A stretch of DNA of 64,000 nt from Salinivirga cyanobacteriivorans (lineage in GTDB: Bacteria; Bacteroidota; Bacteroidia; Bacteroidales; Salinivirgaceae). Of this stretch, positions 1 through 10,802 are shown in pieces. The position numbers and the translations under genes were made by a program. The notes below the pieces were generated by a model. That model was not told the DNA's origin. It saw only the letters and a program-made list of their open reading frames with translations, and did no database searches. The stretch lies in assembly GCF_001443605.1 (NCBI RefSeq), contig NZ_CP013118.1:4303001-4367000 (forward strand), given 5' to 3'. Position 1 is the first letter of the stretch. The number at the start of each line of letters is the position of its first letter.

Positions 1-542
1 AAGTGTTCGCCCATATTTTTTCTTCCGTTAAACAGGTTCCACAACTCTGGCCGCTGGTTCTTTGGATCCCACTGCCCAAAATCGTCACGGTGTGAGAAGA
101 ACCGTTCTTTGGCACGGGCTTTTTCTTCATCCCTGCGGCCGCCACCCATAGCTGCATCTAATTGCTCTTCTTCGATTCCGTCAAGTAGTGTTACTGTTTG
201 CAATACATTGCGACTGGCATCGTATCCGGTTTCTTCAACAACTTTTCCTGCGTCAATTGTATCCTGTACATATTTAACCAGCATTTTTGTGCCGGTTTCT
301 TTTGCCAATCTATCCCGAAATTCAATTGTTTCGTCGAAATTATGCCCTGTATCAATGTGCATTAAAGGGAATGGTACCCTTGCCGGCCAAAATGCTTTTC
401 TTGCTAAATGAAACATGACAATAGAATCTTTCCCTCCAGAGAACAGCATTGCAGGCCGGTCGAACTGTGCTGCTACTTCACGGATTACAAAAATCGATTC
501 TGCCTCTAACTCCCTTAAGTGTTTAACTGCGTATTTTTCCAT
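1..542 (-). CDS. cysD: Sulfate adenylyltransferase subunit 2 (partial, 3' end off window)
   Basis: Small catalytic subunit of ATP sulfurylase, which makes adenosine 5'-phosphosulfate from ATP and sulfate together with the GTPase CysN. About 180 residues are visible on the minus strand. They start MEKYAVKHLRELEAESI and carry the PP-loop motif LFSGGKDS near residue 33 and the conserved GGGRRDEEKARAKERFFS stretch. The frame stays open upstream of the chosen ATG, but family alignment from memory (E. coli CysD starts MDQIRLTHLRQLEAES) fixes the start at 540-542. Divergent from cysH across 240 bp, which fits joint control of sulfate assimilation. cysN would be expected off the left edge. Confidence 0.93.
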   Translation of the reverse strand, partial: MEKYAVKHLRELEAESIFVIREVAAQFDRPAMLFSGGKDSIVMFHLARKAFWPARVPFPLMHIDTGHNFDETIEFRDRLAKETGTKMLVKYVQDTIDAGKVVEETGYDASRNVLQTVTLLDGIEEEQLDAAMGGGRRDEEKARAKERFFSHRDDFGQWDPKNQRPELWNLFNGRKNMGEH

Positions 543-583
543 AAGTCGTTTTAAAATTGTAACTATGGCTGATTTAAGATCCA

Positions 584-591
584 CAAAAGTA
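584..591 (-). promoter_or_regulatory. Candidate -7 box for cysD
   Basis: CAAAAGTA on the plus strand reads TACTTTTG on the minus strand, a match to the Bacteroidota TAnnTTTG -7 element about 42 bp upstream of the cysD ATG. No clear -33 TTTG is visible, so this rests on one motif. Confidence 0.4.
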
Positions 592-651
592 AAAAAAAAA
601 TGTGTACGGCGAAAATTCCTGTCTGAATTAGCTTAAATTTTAGGAATTGAG

Positions 652-659
652 TATTTTTG
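652..659 (+). promoter_or_regulatory. Candidate -7 box for cysH
   Basis: TATTTTTG matches TAnnTTTG and lies 123 bp upstream of the cysH ATG, which implies a leader of about 115 nt. The -33 element is not evident. I did not recognise a riboswitch in the leader. Confidence 0.3.
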
Positions 660-782
660 CACCAACCTTGTAGACAATTAAAAACCAGAAATCGCCAACT
701 GTTTAGTGCTGCTTGTAAATAAAAATCTTTTGCTAAAATAGATTTTCTTGCGATTTTAGTGGTTTAATGATACACTTAAATT

Positions 783-1538
783 ATGGATAGAAAAGAAATT
801 GAACGTGTAAATGAAAAACTGGCTAAAGCTGATGCGCGCGAGACATTGGATTGGGCCATTGAGCGATTTGGTGCAGATTTAGTGCTATCTTCCAGTATGG
901 GAGCAGAAGACCAGGTGCTTACTGATATGTTGATGAAGAAAGCACCTTCTGTTGAAGTATTTACACTTGATACCGGACGGCTATTTCCCGAAACTTATCA
1001 ACTGATAGATGAAACAAACGAATTTTATAAAACTAAAATTAAAATCTATTTTCCCGATTACAAACAGGTAGAGGAGATGGTTAATAATAAAGGCGTCAAC
1101 CTGTTTTATCACTCTGTTGAAAACAGAAAGATGTGCTGCCACATCAGGAAAATTGAACCCCTTAAGCGTGCATTTTCAGGACGAAAAGCCTGGATTAGCG
1201 GACTCAGACGCGAGCAATCCATCACACGTACTGAAGTGCAAAGAGTAGAGTGGGATGAGGCCAACGGACTGGTTAAAATAAATCCACTCATTGACTGGAA
1301 GGAAGATCAGGTATGGGATTATATTACAGTGAATCATGTACCTTATCATAAATTGCACGACAAAGGTTATCCGAGTATAGGTTGCCAGCCATGTACCAGA
1401 GCTGTTAAACCCGGAGAAGATGTGCGTGCCGGACGTTGGTGGTGGGAAGATCCTGAGCATAAAGAGTGTGGTTTACATGTACAAGATGACCTGAAAACAG
1501 AAGTCTCGTTTGATTTCAAAAACCTTGATAAGAAATGA
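783..1538 (+). CDS. cysH: Adenylyl-sulfate (APS/PAPS) reductase
   Basis: Reduces activated sulfate to sulfite in assimilation, using thioredoxin. The 251-residue protein has the SSSMGAEDQ phosphate-binding loop near residues 36-43 and the CC (118-119) plus CxxC (201-204) cysteines that hold a 4Fe-4S cluster in the APS-reducing branch. The C-terminal ECGLH places the catalytic Cys at 229. The four cluster cysteines argue for APS rather than PAPS as the substrate. It sits opposite cysD, and its TGA overlaps the ATG of the next gene (ATGA), so the two are probably translationally coupled. Confidence 0.95.
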   Translation: MDRKEIERVNEKLAKADARETLDWAIERFGADLVLSSSMGAEDQVLTDMLMKKAPSVEVFTLDTGRLFPETYQLIDETNEFYKTKIKIYFPDYKQVEEMVNNKGVNLFYHSVENRKMCCHIRKIEPLKRAFSGRKAWISGLRREQSITRTEVQRVEWDEANGLVKINPLIDWKEDQVWDYITVNHVPYHKLHDKGYPSIGCQPCTRAVKPGEDVRAGRWWWEDPEHKECGLHVQDDLKTEVSFDFKNLDKK

Positions 1539-1945
1539 TACACTCCAAAGAATTTACGGTAAGTGGAGGAGGTCGTGGATTTCATCTCATTACAAGGCAG
1601 GTGGAGAAAGCCCTGGGTGATTTACCTGAACAGGGATTTTTACATCTGTTTCTGCGACATACTTCAGCCGGACTTACCATAAATGAGAATGCAGACCCTT
1701 CGGTTAGGGACGATTTTGAGACTTTTTTCAATCATATGGTACCTGAGAATTTCCCTGACTTTACACATACCATGGAAGGATCTGATGATATGCCCGCCCA
1801 CATCAAAACCAGTCTCGTTGGTAATGAGGTTACTATTCCCATACGCAATGGTAAACTCGATATGGGGACGTGGCAGGGTATTTATCTTTGTGAATTCAGA
1901 AACCGCGGAGGACACCGGCGGATTACAGCTACTGTTTTTAGTTAG
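1535..1945 (+). CDS. YjbQ-family protein (UPF0047)
   Basis: 136-residue member of the YjbQ/UPF0047 family, small beta-rich trimeric proteins described as having weak secondary thiamine-phosphate synthase activity. Visible family signatures are LHLFLRHTSAGLTINENAD (about 41-59), the HTMEGSDDMPAHIK segment (about 78-91), GTWQGIYLCEFR, and the RRI end. The start overlaps the cysH stop by 4 bp, so it is coupled to cysH. Its physiological role is not established, and the link to sulfur metabolism is only by position. Confidence 0.88.
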   Translation: MIHSKEFTVSGGGRGFHLITRQVEKALGDLPEQGFLHLFLRHTSAGLTINENADPSVRDDFETFFNHMVPENFPDFTHTMEGSDDMPAHIKTSLVGNEVTIPIRNGKLDMGTWQGIYLCEFRNRGGHRRITATVFS

Positions 1946-2163
1946 GAATGCAATAGGGTGACCGGGATAATTCGCTTGAGTTGTTTCGCCGATGATTTGC
2001 GGTTTGAAAGTAATTGCTGTCAAACGCGGCGATGCTTCTGCTTAGAGTGATGTACCCGGAGCGTTGCCCGTGGGTTGTTGCTGGTTGCCCCTTCGGGGCG
2101 TGTAAGGTTGATTGAGTTGTGAGGTGAGTGGTTAATTGGTTGACTAAGCCACGACTTTGATAC

Positions 2164-3066
2164 TTACTCATACAAATGTTTCGCGACTCTAAAAGTATTA
2201 CAATGGGCTTCGACAATATCGCGCAAGCGGTCGGCGTAGCCGCCACCCATTGAAACTGCCACCGGAATGCCTTTGGTGTAGAGCGTTTCGAAAACAATCA
2301 TATCGCGTTCGCGGCAGGCTGACATACTAATGCTGACTTTTCCCAGTTTGTCATTCACCAGAATATCCACGCCCGATTGAAAATAGATGAAGTCCGGTTT
2401 CACGCGGTCGATAAGCTCCACCAGATTTTCCTGCACGATTTCAAGGTACTGTCTGTCTGTGGTTGTGTCGGCAAGCGGAATGTCAAGATCTGATTGTTCT
2501 TTGTGCATGGGGTAGTTTTTTTCGCCATGCACGCTAAAGGTAAATACGCGCGGTTCGTCTTTGAAAATATGGGCTGTACCATTGCCCTGGTGTACATCTA
2601 AATCGACAACCAGTATTTGGTTATTCGGGAATTTATGTAAATAATCGCGGGCCGCTACGGCTATGTCGTTATAAATGCAGAATCCTTCTGCGTGATCGGG
2701 ATAAGCATGGTGCGTGCCACCTGCCAGGTTAAATGAAACACTTTCCTTCATGGCTGCGTAAGTTGCAGCTATAGTACCGCCTGTAATACTTTCTTCGCGC
2801 AGCACCAGGTCGCGGCTGTATGGAAACCCGGAGCGCCTTATTTCATGTCGTGTTAAATTGCCACTGTTGAGCTTGTCAATGTAAGATTGATCGTGTACAG
2901 TCACAAGCTGCTCGTGCGTGGCTGGTTTTGGCGATATAAAGTTACTTTCGGTAAATGTACCTTCATAAATGAGTTGTGCTTTGGTCAGACGGTACTTATC
3001 CATCGGGAACCTATGTTTGGGCGGAAGCTCAAGGTGATATTTTTCGTTGAAAAAAATCTGAATCAT
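2164..3066 (-). CDS. Histone deacetylase / acetoin-utilisation family amidohydrolase
   Basis: 300-residue Zn-dependent deacetylase of the HDAC/AcuC/acetylpolyamine amidohydrolase superfamily. The active-site His pair is in [15 protein letters not shown] (His119, His120). The metal ligands are in [12 protein letters not shown] (Asp157, His159) and in [10 protein letters not shown] (Asp234). The substrate in bacteria is often unknown: acetylated proteins, polyamines or acetoin-pathway enzymes are possible. The start overlaps the uvrB stop by 4 bp, so the two genes are co-transcribed with uvrB first. Confidence 0.9.
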   Translation of the reverse strand: MIQIFFNEKYHLELPPKHRFPMDKYRLTKAQLIYEGTFTESNFISPKPATHEQLVTVHDQSYIDKLNSGNLTRHEIRRSGFPYSRDLVLREESITGGTIAATYAAMKESVSFNLAGGTHHAYPDHAEGFCIYNDIAVAARDYLHKFPNNQILVVDLDVHQGNGTAHIFKDEPRVFTFSVHGEKNYPMHKEQSDLDIPLADTTTDRQYLEIVQENLVELIDRVKPDFIYFQSGVDILVNDKLGKVSISMSACRERDMIVFETLYTKGIPVAVSMGGGYADRLRDIVEAHCNTFRVAKHLYE

Positions 3067-5105
3067 TCCTGCAAAGCCTTTTTCTTTTTATGAATATCCT
3101 CAAGTTTTTGCATTTCGTCACGGTATCTGGCAGCTTCAATAAAATTAAGATCAGCAGCCATTTTTTCCATGTTTTGTTTGGCTTCTTTTATGGCAACCTC
3201 CAGTGCAGGCAGTGTCATGTAATCGTAAGCTTTTTCTGCAACTTCTCCCATTGGTTCCTGTGGCGGAATATAGGCTTTTTTCTCCGGTTCGCCATCGCCT
3301 TTTTTCGCCAGAGTATCGGAAATTGTTTCCAGTTGCTCTTTTTTCAGCGGTTGCGGAATAATGCCGTGTTCCTGGTTGTAATTGATTTGTTTTAATCGTC
3401 TGCGTTCGGTTTCATCAATGGTTTTTTGCATGGAATTGGTTACTTTATCGGCATACATAATAACCAGTCCATTGACATTTCGTGCTGCGCGCCCTGCTGT
3501 TTGGGTGAGTGATCTTTCAGAACGTAAAAAGCCTTCTTTATCGGCATCCAGAATGGCTACCAGTGATACTTCGGGCAGATCGAGCCCCTCGCGCAGCAGG
3601 TTTACACCTACCAGTACATCGAAGCGCCCTGCTCTCAGGTCACTCATTATTTCCACGCGTTCGAGTGTGTCGATGTCGGAGTGTATATAGCGGGTTTTTA
3701 TTTGTAGTTTAATAAAGTATTTGGTTAGTTCCTCTGCCATGCGTTTTGTGAGGGTTGTAACAAGTATGCGTTCATCTCTTTGTGCACGATCGTTTACTTC
3801 TTCTATCAGGTCGTCAATTTGGTTCCCGCTGGGGCGCACTTCAATTCGGGGGTCGAGCAGCCCTGTGGGCCTAATTACCTGCTCAGCTATGATACCTTCA
3901 CTCTTCTCGAGCTCATAGTCTGCCGGTGTTGCGCTGACATAAACAATTTGGTTTACCAGCGACTCAAATTCTTCTATTTTTAGTGGTCTGTTATCCAGGG
4001 CTGCCGGCAGCCTGAAGCCATGCTCCACCAGTGTGAGTTTTCTTGAATGGTCGCCCCCGTACATGGCTTTAATCTGGGGGATACTTACGTGGCTTTCATC
4101 AATAAATACAAGGTAATCATCCGGAAAATAGTCCAAAAGGCAGAAAGGTCTTGTTCCGGCTGCGCGGCCATCGAAATAGCGAGAATAGTTTTCAATACCC
4201 GGACAATGGCCAAGTTCTCTGATCATCTCCAGGTCATAGGTTACACGATCCTGGAGTCGTTTGGCTTCGAGGTGTTTCCCAATTTCTTTAAAATATGCCA
4301 CCTGTTTAAACATGTCCTGTTCAATATGCTGAACGGCTGTTTTAACTCTTTGTGGAGAGGTTACAAAAATATTGGCCGGATAGATAGTGGCCTCTTCAGG
4401 CTCATCGAGCATTTCGTTTGTAACGGGATCAAATGTGGTGATTTTATCAATTTCATCGCCCCAGAATTCAATTTTAAATGCTACTTCTCCATAGGCAATC
4501 CAAACATCGATAGTGTCGCCGTTTACTCTGAATTTTCCCCGGTTAAAATTTACGTCATCACGGCTGTATAAACTGCCCACAAGATCGCGGAGGAATTTAT
4601 TACGGGCTATTTCCATACCGGTATGAATATTTATCACATTTTCATTGAAATCATCCGGATTTCCAATACCATATAAACATGAAACTGATGAAACCACAAG
4701 TACATCTCTTCTGCCACTCAGCAATGCAGATGTTGTGCTGAGTCGGAGTTTTTCTATTTCATCGTTTATCATCAGGTCTTTTTCGATGTATGTGTCTGTA
4801 ACCGGTATGTAGGCTTCGGGTTGATAGTAATCGTAATACGACACAAAATATTCTACGGCATTGTCAGGGAAAAAGCTTTTAAATTCGCTGTATAGTTGCG
4901 CTGCCAGTGTTTTATTGTGGCTGAGTACCAATGTTGGCCGTTGCACCTTTTCAATTACATTGGCCATGCTGAAAGTTTTTCCCGATCCTGTTACGCCAAG
5001 CAGGGTTTGATGTTTGGTATCTTCCAAAACACCATTTGAAAGTTGCTCAATTGCTTCCGGCTGATCTCCTGTAGGTATATAAGGTGCTTTTATTTTAAAT
5101 TGCAT
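3063..5105 (-). CDS. uvrB: Excinuclease ABC subunit B
   Basis: Damage-verifying helicase-like subunit of nucleotide excision repair; it is loaded by UvrA and recruits UvrC. At 680 residues it is full length for the family. Visible are Walker A GVTGSGKT (37-44), the DNA-threading beta-hairpin [21 protein letters not shown], the DESH Walker B, helicase motif [11 protein letters not shown], and the C-terminal UVR motif [13 protein letters not shown] that contacts UvrC. It ends in a 4-bp overlap with the HDAC-like gene. The 203 bp upstream hold no obvious gene. Confidence 0.97.
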   Translation of the reverse strand: MQFKIKAPYIPTGDQPEAIEQLSNGVLEDTKHQTLLGVTGSGKTFSMANVIEKVQRPTLVLSHNKTLAAQLYSEFKSFFPDNAVEYFVSYYDYYQPEAYIPVTDTYIEKDLMINDEIEKLRLSTTSALLSGRRDVLVVSSVSCLYGIGNPDDFNENVINIHTGMEIARNKFLRDLVGSLYSRDDVNFNRGKFRVNGDTIDVWIAYGEVAFKIEFWGDEIDKITTFDPVTNEMLDEPEEATIYPANIFVTSPQRVKTAVQHIEQDMFKQVAYFKEIGKHLEAKRLQDRVTYDLEMIRELGHCPGIENYSRYFDGRAAGTRPFCLLDYFPDDYLVFIDESHVSIPQIKAMYGGDHSRKLTLVEHGFRLPAALDNRPLKIEEFESLVNQIVYVSATPADYELEKSEGIIAEQVIRPTGLLDPRIEVRPSGNQIDDLIEEVNDRAQRDERILVTTLTKRMAEELTKYFIKLQIKTRYIHSDIDTLERVEIMSDLRAGRFDVLVGVNLLREGLDLPEVSLVAILDADKEGFLRSERSLTQTAGRAARNVNGLVIMYADKVTNSMQKTIDETERRRLKQINYNQEHGIIPQPLKKEQLETISDTLAKKGDGEPEKKAYIPPQEPMGEVAEKAYDYMTLPALEVAIKEAKQNMEKMAADLNFIEAARYRDEMQKLEDIHKKKKALQE

Positions 5106-5308
5106 GTGATTATTAATTTGGTACCCGTGTAGACGGTAAAAACTTCCAAAAGTTTAATTAATAGTAGCCTCAAATTCTATAAAATAGTGTTATAGAAATA
5201 CTGGTAGTACTACAATAAATGTTTACCACGCCAGCTCACAGTTTCAAAAACCTTGCCGTGCAATGCATTAAGTAGCGTAAGTTGATGCTAAGGAGTGAGT
5301 TTTTCGGA

Positions 5309-5644
5309 TTATTCGAAAGAACTCAGGCACTGTTCCACGTTTTCGTGCAATTCAAAAATATTATCCAGTTTGGTAATTTTCATAAGCTCGAGCGCTTCTG
5401 GACTAACGTTACAAATTTTAAATGTTTTGTCGTTTTCTCTTGCACGCTTAAAAATGGTTATCAGGGTGCCAAATCCTGTACTGTCAATAAAAACAACACC
5501 TTCAAGGTCCAGTATCAATCTGTCGTAATCACGCAAGAGCAATGTAAGTGAGTTTTTTATTTCTTCAGCGTTAAGTACATTCAGCTTGGTATCGTCTGAA
5601 ATTTTAGCAATTACAATGTTGTTTTCTACCCTGGATGATATCAT
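5309..5644 (-). CDS. STAS-domain protein (anti-sigma factor antagonist type)
   Basis: 111-residue single STAS domain. The phosphorylatable serine site is in [10 protein letters not shown] (Ser55), as in SpoIIAA/RsbV-type antagonists. It is the last gene of the OmpA-YfiR-kinase operon, with its ATG overlapping the kinase stop by 4 bp (ATGA), so it probably works in the same signalling path. It has no transmembrane segment and should be cytosolic. No partner anti-sigma kinase or PP2C phosphatase is nearby, so the target is unknown. Confidence 0.88.
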   Translation of the reverse strand: MISSRVENNIVIAKISDDTKLNVLNAEEIKNSLTLLLRDYDRLILDLEGVVFIDSTGFGTLITIFKRARENDKTFKICNVSPEALELMKITKLDNIFELHENVEQCLSSFE

Positions 5645-7914
5645 TGATTCTGTTTTAAATAAGTTTCCAATTCTTGCTTTGCTTCTTCAGCCTGCACTTC
5701 AAATTTACGAATAAGTTTCTCAATTTCAACAATATTTTTTCCTTCTTTGGCCAGGAGCTCGAGGGCTTTCATTTTTTTCGCTAATTTATTCATCCCCATC
5801 ATACCTACTGATGATTTTGCTGTATGTGCAACTTTTGCCAGCTTTTGATAATTACGGTCTTCGTATAATTGATTGAAATCGGCCTTGAAATCAGGAACTT
5901 GCTTTACAAATATTGCAATGAATTCATTAATAAGTTTTTGGTCATTGCCGGCAGCTGTTTTAATATAATCGAGATTGGTATGTGTTAATTTAATAGCATC
6001 AGTATTGGATTGTGATACATGCTTTTTTGTAGTACCGAGTACTTTTGCTATTTTATCGGTTAGTTCCTCCGGATCATATGGTTTGGATATGTAAGCATCC
6101 ATTCCTTCGTTGAAACAACGCTCTTTCTCTCCTTTAATGGCTGCAGCGGTTACGGCAATAATTGGAATACTGCTATAAGCTGCATCTGAATTACGAATAA
6201 TGCTGGTTGTTTCGTAACCATCTTTTTCGGGCATATGTAGGTCCATAAGTACCACATCATAAGGTTTTTCCTGCAAAAGATTTAATACCTCATTTCCATT
6301 GATGGCAACTTCTACATGAAAACCATGTTTTTTCAGAATGGTGGTGGCAAATGTTTGGTTTATCAGATTATCTTCGGCAAGCAAAACGTGCACCTCAGAT
6401 GGCATAAAGGAAGTTTTTGTGCGGTCTTCGTTTTCTGTTTGGGTTTTTTGTTTCTCTTTTTCAATGGCCGACCGCGGTGGAATGTTAAATGTAAGGTGAA
6501 AAGAGAAATCGCTGCCTTCTGTTTTCTTACTTTTCACTGACATTTTTCCGCCCTGCAGTTCAACAAGTTGTTTTGAGATGGTTAAACCCAGTCCTGATCC
6601 ACCATACTTGCGAGTTGTTGAGCTCGTTTCCTGCTGAAAAGAGTTGAAAATATCCTTTAGTTTTTCTTGTGCAATACCTATTCCTGTATCTTTTACCGAG
6701 AAGAGGAGCGTTATGGTTTCAGGGTCACGGTTAATTACGCGCACAGATAAAATAATCTCTCCATGCTCGGTAAATTTTACGCTATTGCTTAGCAGGTTAT
6801 TTAGTATTTGGTTTAACCTTACCTGGTCACCATTAATATACTCCGGCAGCGTATCGTCTATTTCGGTATAAAAATCCAGGTTTTTCTCTTTGGTTTTAAC
6901 TTCAAAGGTTTTATATAGCCTGTCAATGAGATTGTTGAGGTTGAAGTTGGCTTTGTCGAACTCGATTTTCCCCGCCTCTATTTTTGAAAAGTCCAGTATA
7001 TCGTTAATAATTACAAGCAGGGTAGAGGCCGAGGCATTGATGCTGTCCAGATAAGCTTTTTGTTCTTTGCTAAGGTTTGTGTCGTTCAATAATTTGGCCA
7101 TTCCCGCAATACCATTCATCGGTGTGCGGATTTCATGTGACATATTGGCCAGGAATTTTTCCTTAATTTTTACAGAGCGTTCGGCCTGTTCTTTTGCCAG
7201 TTGCAGTGCTGTATTTTGTTTATATATCTGCGCAAGCATGGTATTGAAGCCGCTGATGAGCTCGTTAATTTCATCTTTGCCTTTCTCTTTGAGCCTGATA
7301 GAGAAGTCTTTTTTCTGCGAAACATGCTCCATTGCATCGGCCAGCGACATAATGGGCCTACTGATGAGTTGTTGCAGTTTTAGAGCCAGCAAAATAGCAA
7401 TACCAAGGGCTGTGAGCAGAATAATGGCAATGACATTAAAAAAATCACTTACTCGCTGCTTGTACTCTTCGAGTCCAGAGCGAATGGATATCCGGCCTAT
7501 GGTGTCATTGTTGAGTAGTATGCTTTTTTGAAGGAACAGGTTATTTTGATTAAAATAACTTGTATCGGCTTTAGTTCTGATTGGCATTTTTACTAAGCCT
7601 TTTTCTCTGTTGTATGCGGCCAGGGTGTCGTTATTTTCTATGATTATAAAGGCATTTTTCACCTGTTTTTCTGCCACAAGAGAATTAAGTATCTCATTGG
7701 CTGTTTCAGGGTCTTTATATGTGATTGCTGCCGTGCTGTTATCTCCAATTACTTCTGCAAGAATACCCAGGTCGTTTACAGTACGTTTTTCAAATTGTTT
7801 TTTATCATAAGCAAAGAAAATACTACCTGCCAGTACCAAAACAATGGTTGTGATCAGCAATATAATGCTTACAATTTTTACTTTTATGGAGAAGTTATTA
7901 AAATTTAATTTCAT
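5641..7914 (-). CDS. CHASE8-HAMP hybrid histidine kinase with REC and HPt domains
   Basis: 757-residue inner-membrane phosphorelay kinase. In order: TM1 (about 12-35); a periplasmic domain (about 37-155) whose [20 protein letters not shown] segment resembles CHASE8, the YfiN/TpbB sensor; TM2 (about 160-180); HAMP (about 182-235); HisKA with SHEIRTP (His260); HATPase with [22 protein letters not shown] and GGSGLGL; a receiver with LLAEDN and the phospho-acceptor in VVLMDLHMP (Asp558), Lys in ISKPY; and HPt with KVAHTAKSS (His697). It can therefore relay His-Asp-His, but no response regulator with a DNA-binding output is encoded nearby. It overlaps the YfiR gene upstream by 17 bp and the STAS gene downstream by 4 bp. 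Confidence 0.93.
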   Translation of the reverse strand: MKLNFNNFSIKVKIVSIILLITTIVLVLAGSIFFAYDKKQFEKRTVNDLGILAEVIGDNSTAAITYKDPETANEILNSLVAEKQVKNAFIIIENNDTLAAYNREKGLVKMPIRTKADTSYFNQNNLFLQKSILLNNDTIGRISIRSGLEEYKQRVSDFFNVIAIILLTALGIAILLALKLQQLISRPIMSLADAMEHVSQKKDFSIRLKEKGKDEINELISGFNTMLAQIYKQNTALQLAKEQAERSVKIKEKFLANMSHEIRTPMNGIAGMAKLLNDTNLSKEQKAYLDSINASASTLLVIINDILDFSKIEAGKIEFDKANFNLNNLIDRLYKTFEVKTKEKNLDFYTEIDDTLPEYINGDQVRLNQILNNLLSNSVKFTEHGEIILSVRVINRDPETITLLFSVKDTGIGIAQEKLKDIFNSFQQETSSTTRKYGGSGLGLTISKQLVELQGGKMSVKSKKTEGSDFSFHLTFNIPPRSAIEKEKQKTQTENEDRTKTSFMPSEVHVLLAEDNLINQTFATTILKKHGFHVEVAINGNEVLNLLQEKPYDVVLMDLHMPEKDGYETTSIIRNSDAAYSSIPIIAVTAAAIKGEKERCFNEGMDAYISKPYDPEELTDKIAKVLGTTKKHVSQSNTDAIKLTHTNLDYIKTAAGNDQKLINEFIAIFVKQVPDFKADFNQLYEDRNYQKLAKVAHTAKSSVGMMGMNKLAKKMKALELLAKEGKNIVEIEKLIRKFEVQAEEAKQELETYLKQNQ

Positions 7915-8449
7915 CTGTGGTGATGATTTTAGAAAGCATCAGCAATTTTGAGCTTATCGATAATCGTGCATTTTTGGCAGCCTTATTGTTTATTTCAAAT
8001 CGTTTTGGCGATTTTTTGGGTGTAAAATTTATAATCCCGCCTTGCTGACTAAACTTATCAATTTCGTCGCCAACGGTAAGTATCGGTTTGTTTTCAAGGT
8101 GCATAATTAAACTGCGCAATTCACTTTGATTAATATCCGTAATAAACAAAATATGGCATTGTTTTATTTGTTCCGGTCTGCTGTAATATTTCACAATCCA
8201 TTTTCTGTCATTCGATTGCCTGGTTCCAATAATTTTTTTAATTACACTTCCAAAAGGGTCATTTCCGTATATGCCCAATACATAGGGAGATGTTGAATTG
8301 TCGAAGGAGCTTGCCGGCCATTTTATGAATTTGGTAAAATTGAAAATATAGGCAGCTTTAACTTCGTATTCAGTAAATTGCTGCGCTTTGGCACTTACTG
8401 CAGTAAATACGAGTATAATAAGCCATATGTGAATAATCCTATTTTTCAA
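7898..8449 (-). CDS. YfiR-family periplasmic protein (DUF4154)
   Basis: 183 residues with a Sec signal peptide (about 1-22, ending AKAQ). The DUF4154/YfiR hallmarks are [50 protein letters not shown] and [20 protein letters not shown]. In Pseudomonas, YfiR binds the periplasmic domain of YfiN and represses it until YfiB titrates it. Here it lies between an OmpA-domain gene (11-bp overlap) and a CHASE8 kinase gene (17-bp overlap), the same three-part logic. That it represses this kinase is an inference. Confidence 0.9.
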   Translation of the reverse strand: MKNRIIHIWLIILVFTAVSAKAQQFTEYEVKAAYIFNFTKFIKWPASSFDNSTSPYVLGIYGNDPFGSVIKKIIGTRQSNDRKWIVKYYSRPEQIKQCHILFITDINQSELRSLIMHLENKPILTVGDEIDKFSQQGGIINFTPKKSPKRFEINNKAAKNARLSISSKLLMLSKIITTDEIKF

Positions 8450-10802
8450 TTTCTGATTGAATTATTGGTTCGAAAATTACAATGTCAACTCTTCTTGATT
8501 TGGCAAGTTTTCCTTTGTTTCTATTAAGATCCTCTTCGCCATGGGCCTCAATAATGATTCGGTTTGATTTTATGCGGTTCGATTGTATTTTCTTAAATAC
8601 TTCATTTGCACGTCTTCTGGAAAGTTGTTCATTATATCTTGCTGTGCCTCTTTCATCGGCATACCCGTGAATTTCAATACCCAGTGAAGCATTATTGTAA
8701 AGCAAGTCTGTTATTTGCGAAATATCGAATAAATATTTGGTCTTTATTTGTACCTCATTCACATCGAAATATATTGTTTTGTGCATCACTACACGCTTCT
8801 CTTCAGCTTTGAGTGCGCGATAATTGAAATCGTATTTAGAGTCTTCTGCCTGAACCTGCTTTTCTTTATTGGTGTTGAGCCTGGGTTTTGTATAGAGGGT
8901 ATCTCCATTGTATACTGTCTTGTTGAGGTATTCGTGCGGCAACTGGTTCGAAGAATAGAAATATATGTTTGATGTTTCCTCGTTTTCTACTGTTTGCTTA
9001 TCAAGCAGGGCCAGGCTGACGCTGTCGGTATTTGAAATTGCTGTTTCAATGAGATTAACTAAATGATCGTATGATTCCTGTTGCTCATTTTGAGATGTTT
9101 TAGGCGCTTCGCGCATCTCGTTTATGTTTTCAATTCCAATACTGTCGGTAGTGTTAATGATATCTTCTACCATTTTGAGCAGATGATCGTAGTTTTTCTC
9201 TCTTTGTGGTTTGTACTTTTCAATGAGTGAATCTGAAAGGTTGGTTTGATAAATATCATAAAAAACGTTTTCTACTTCTACCTTCTCACCAATTTTTTCT
9301 TCGGCGAGTTCAATGGTATATAACCTGATTTCCTGAAATAGTTCATAGAAATACTTTTGTCCCGGTACCACAATTTGTATCAATTGCGGCAGAAAACCAC
9401 CAGCTTCAACTACCATTTCGTAATCTTTACCCGGCGGAAAAATCATGAGATACTTACCTGTGTGCGGATTAGGGTTGTAAATATATTTCATCCGCTCTTT
9501 GGTTTCCTGGTCGTATACTTTAATGTCGGCTGCAACAGGAGAGAGGGGCGATCCGGCCAGAATTGTTCCTTTTACAATGGTTAAAGGTATGTTCTGACTA
9601 AGGTTTACGCTCCAGAGGTGTTCTTCTTCAGGCTCAAAATCTTTGGGGCGACTAAATACCACAAAATTTCCATTTCCTGTTTGCGAGAATGAAAGATCAT
9701 CATAAATGGTGTTTATGAAAGCTACATTTTCTGGGTTACTCCATGAAATACCTGTTTTTGTGGATTTAAAAATGTCGAATCCGCCCATGTTTTCGTGGCC
9801 GGTTGATGCAAAGTAAAAATATTTTCCACTGGCTTGTAAAAATGGTGCGCGCTCCAGGTAAGGAGTGTTGATTTCGGGCCCGATGTTTTCAGCCGTACCC
9901 CAATCATTTTCACTAATTCTGTTTATGCGGTAAATGTCTGTTTTACCATAACCACCGGGTCTGTCGCTACTGAAATACATGGTTGTCCCATCAGGTGAAA
10001 TGGTTAGGTCATATTCGTTGAACTTACTGTTTATTTCGCCCGGAAATGCTTTTGGCTTTTTAATGGTCAGGCCTACCAGGTTGGCTTCGTAAAGGTCGAA
10101 GTCTCCTTTTTCCTTTTGATTGAAATAGAGTATTTGTGCATCATACGAAATGCCTACAAGGTTTGCTTTCTCCAGCCTGCCATGCGAAAAAAGTTTATTC
10201 GGTTCCTGAAAGCGTCCCTGCTTAATCTCACTTTTGTATAACGTGTAATCCTGTGTTTGAAATATAATTTCCCGGCCATCAACCGTGGTAAATACATTTT
10301 TGGTGTTGTATTTACTGAGCGGGTAGGGAAGTGGATTTATTTCGTATTCCTGTCGCGCTTCAACAATTTTTTTTGCGTTATTACAAGTTTCCAGCATGCG
10401 TTCGCAATAAATAATAAACCGGTCCTCTCTGCCCGCATTATCCAAATAAGCTGTAAAATGCTCTATGGCCTTATCGAACTGAAACACTTTGTGATAGAGT
10501 GTACCAAGGTTTTTATGGATAAGCTGGTGATTGGTTCTTCTTGTATTTAGTGCTTTTTCAAAGTATGGAATAGCTTCCAGCTCCCGGTCGGGAGAATTGA
10601 GCAGACTCCAGGCCAGGTTTGCAGCATCCAAAGGATTAAGTGGTTTTACTGAATCAGCTTTTAGATAAAAATATATTGCATCCTGGTATTGTTCGTTATT
10701 GTAATAGCGCTCACCCAGTTTGAGGTCTTTTTTTACATCCTCCTGACTGCTGGCAAGCAATGGTAGCAAAAATAATATTATGAGTAGGTTTTTAATGCGC
10801 AC
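8439..10802 (-). CDS. PorE-like OmpA-family protein (TPR, PD40 propeller, OmpA)
   Basis: 787 residues with a signal peptide (about 1-20, LLPLLASSQED). TPR-like helices lie at about 25-140, then PD40/WD40-like propeller blades at about 165-400 (for example DGTTMYFSSDRPGGYGKTDI). A carboxypeptidase-regulatory-like domain (about 405-480) follows, then a linker. The C-terminal OmpA/Pal peptidoglycan-binding domain (about 680-780) contains IHGYADERGTARYNEQLSRR. This order matches Porphyromonas PorE of the T9SS. As first gene of the operon it would take the YfiB position, anchored to peptidoglycan in the periplasm. A paralogue with the same domain order lies at 12091-14136. Confidence 0.9.
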   Translation of the reverse strand: MRIKNLLIILFLLPLLASSQEDVKKDLKLGERYYNNEQYQDAIYFYLKADSVKPLNPLDAANLAWSLLNSPDRELEAIPYFEKALNTRRTNHQLIHKNLGTLYHKVFQFDKAIEHFTAYLDNAGREDRFIIYCERMLETCNNAKKIVEARQEYEINPLPYPLSKYNTKNVFTTVDGREIIFQTQDYTLYKSEIKQGRFQEPNKLFSHGRLEKANLVGISYDAQILYFNQKEKGDFDLYEANLVGLTIKKPKAFPGEINSKFNEYDLTISPDGTTMYFSSDRPGGYGKTDIYRINRISENDWGTAENIGPEINTPYLERAPFLQASGKYFYFASTGHENMGGFDIFKSTKTGISWSNPENVAFINTIYDDLSFSQTGNGNFVVFSRPKDFEPEEEHLWSVNLSQNIPLTIVKGTILAGSPLSPVAADIKVYDQETKERMKYIYNPNPHTGKYLMIFPPGKDYEMVVEAGGFLPQLIQIVVPGQKYFYELFQEIRLYTIELAEEKIGEKVEVENVFYDIYQTNLSDSLIEKYKPQREKNYDHLLKMVEDIINTTDSIGIENINEMREAPKTSQNEQQESYDHLVNLIETAISNTDSVSLALLDKQTVENEETSNIYFYSSNQLPHEYLNKTVYNGDTLYTKPRLNTNKEKQVQAEDSKYDFNYRALKAEEKRVVMHKTIYFDVNEVQIKTKYLFDISQITDLLYNNASLGIEIHGYADERGTARYNEQLSRRRANEVFKKIQSNRIKSNRIIIEAHGEEDLNRNKGKLAKSRRVDIVIFEPIIQSEIEK

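Noticed and set aside
109-636. Two plus-strand frames of 100 and 73 residues opposite cysD
   Set aside because: They lie antisense to the clear cysD coding frame, are Ser/Pro-rich without domain features, and are shadows.
660-782. Riboswitch in the cysH leader
   Set aside because: A weak CTAAAAT/ATTTTAG pairing is present, but no conserved SAM or other riboswitch core was recognised.
2087-2099. GCCCC-TTC-GGGGC hairpin between the convergent yjbQ-like and HDAC-like genes
   Set aside because: Five-bp stem, no T-tract on either side; not enough for a terminator call.
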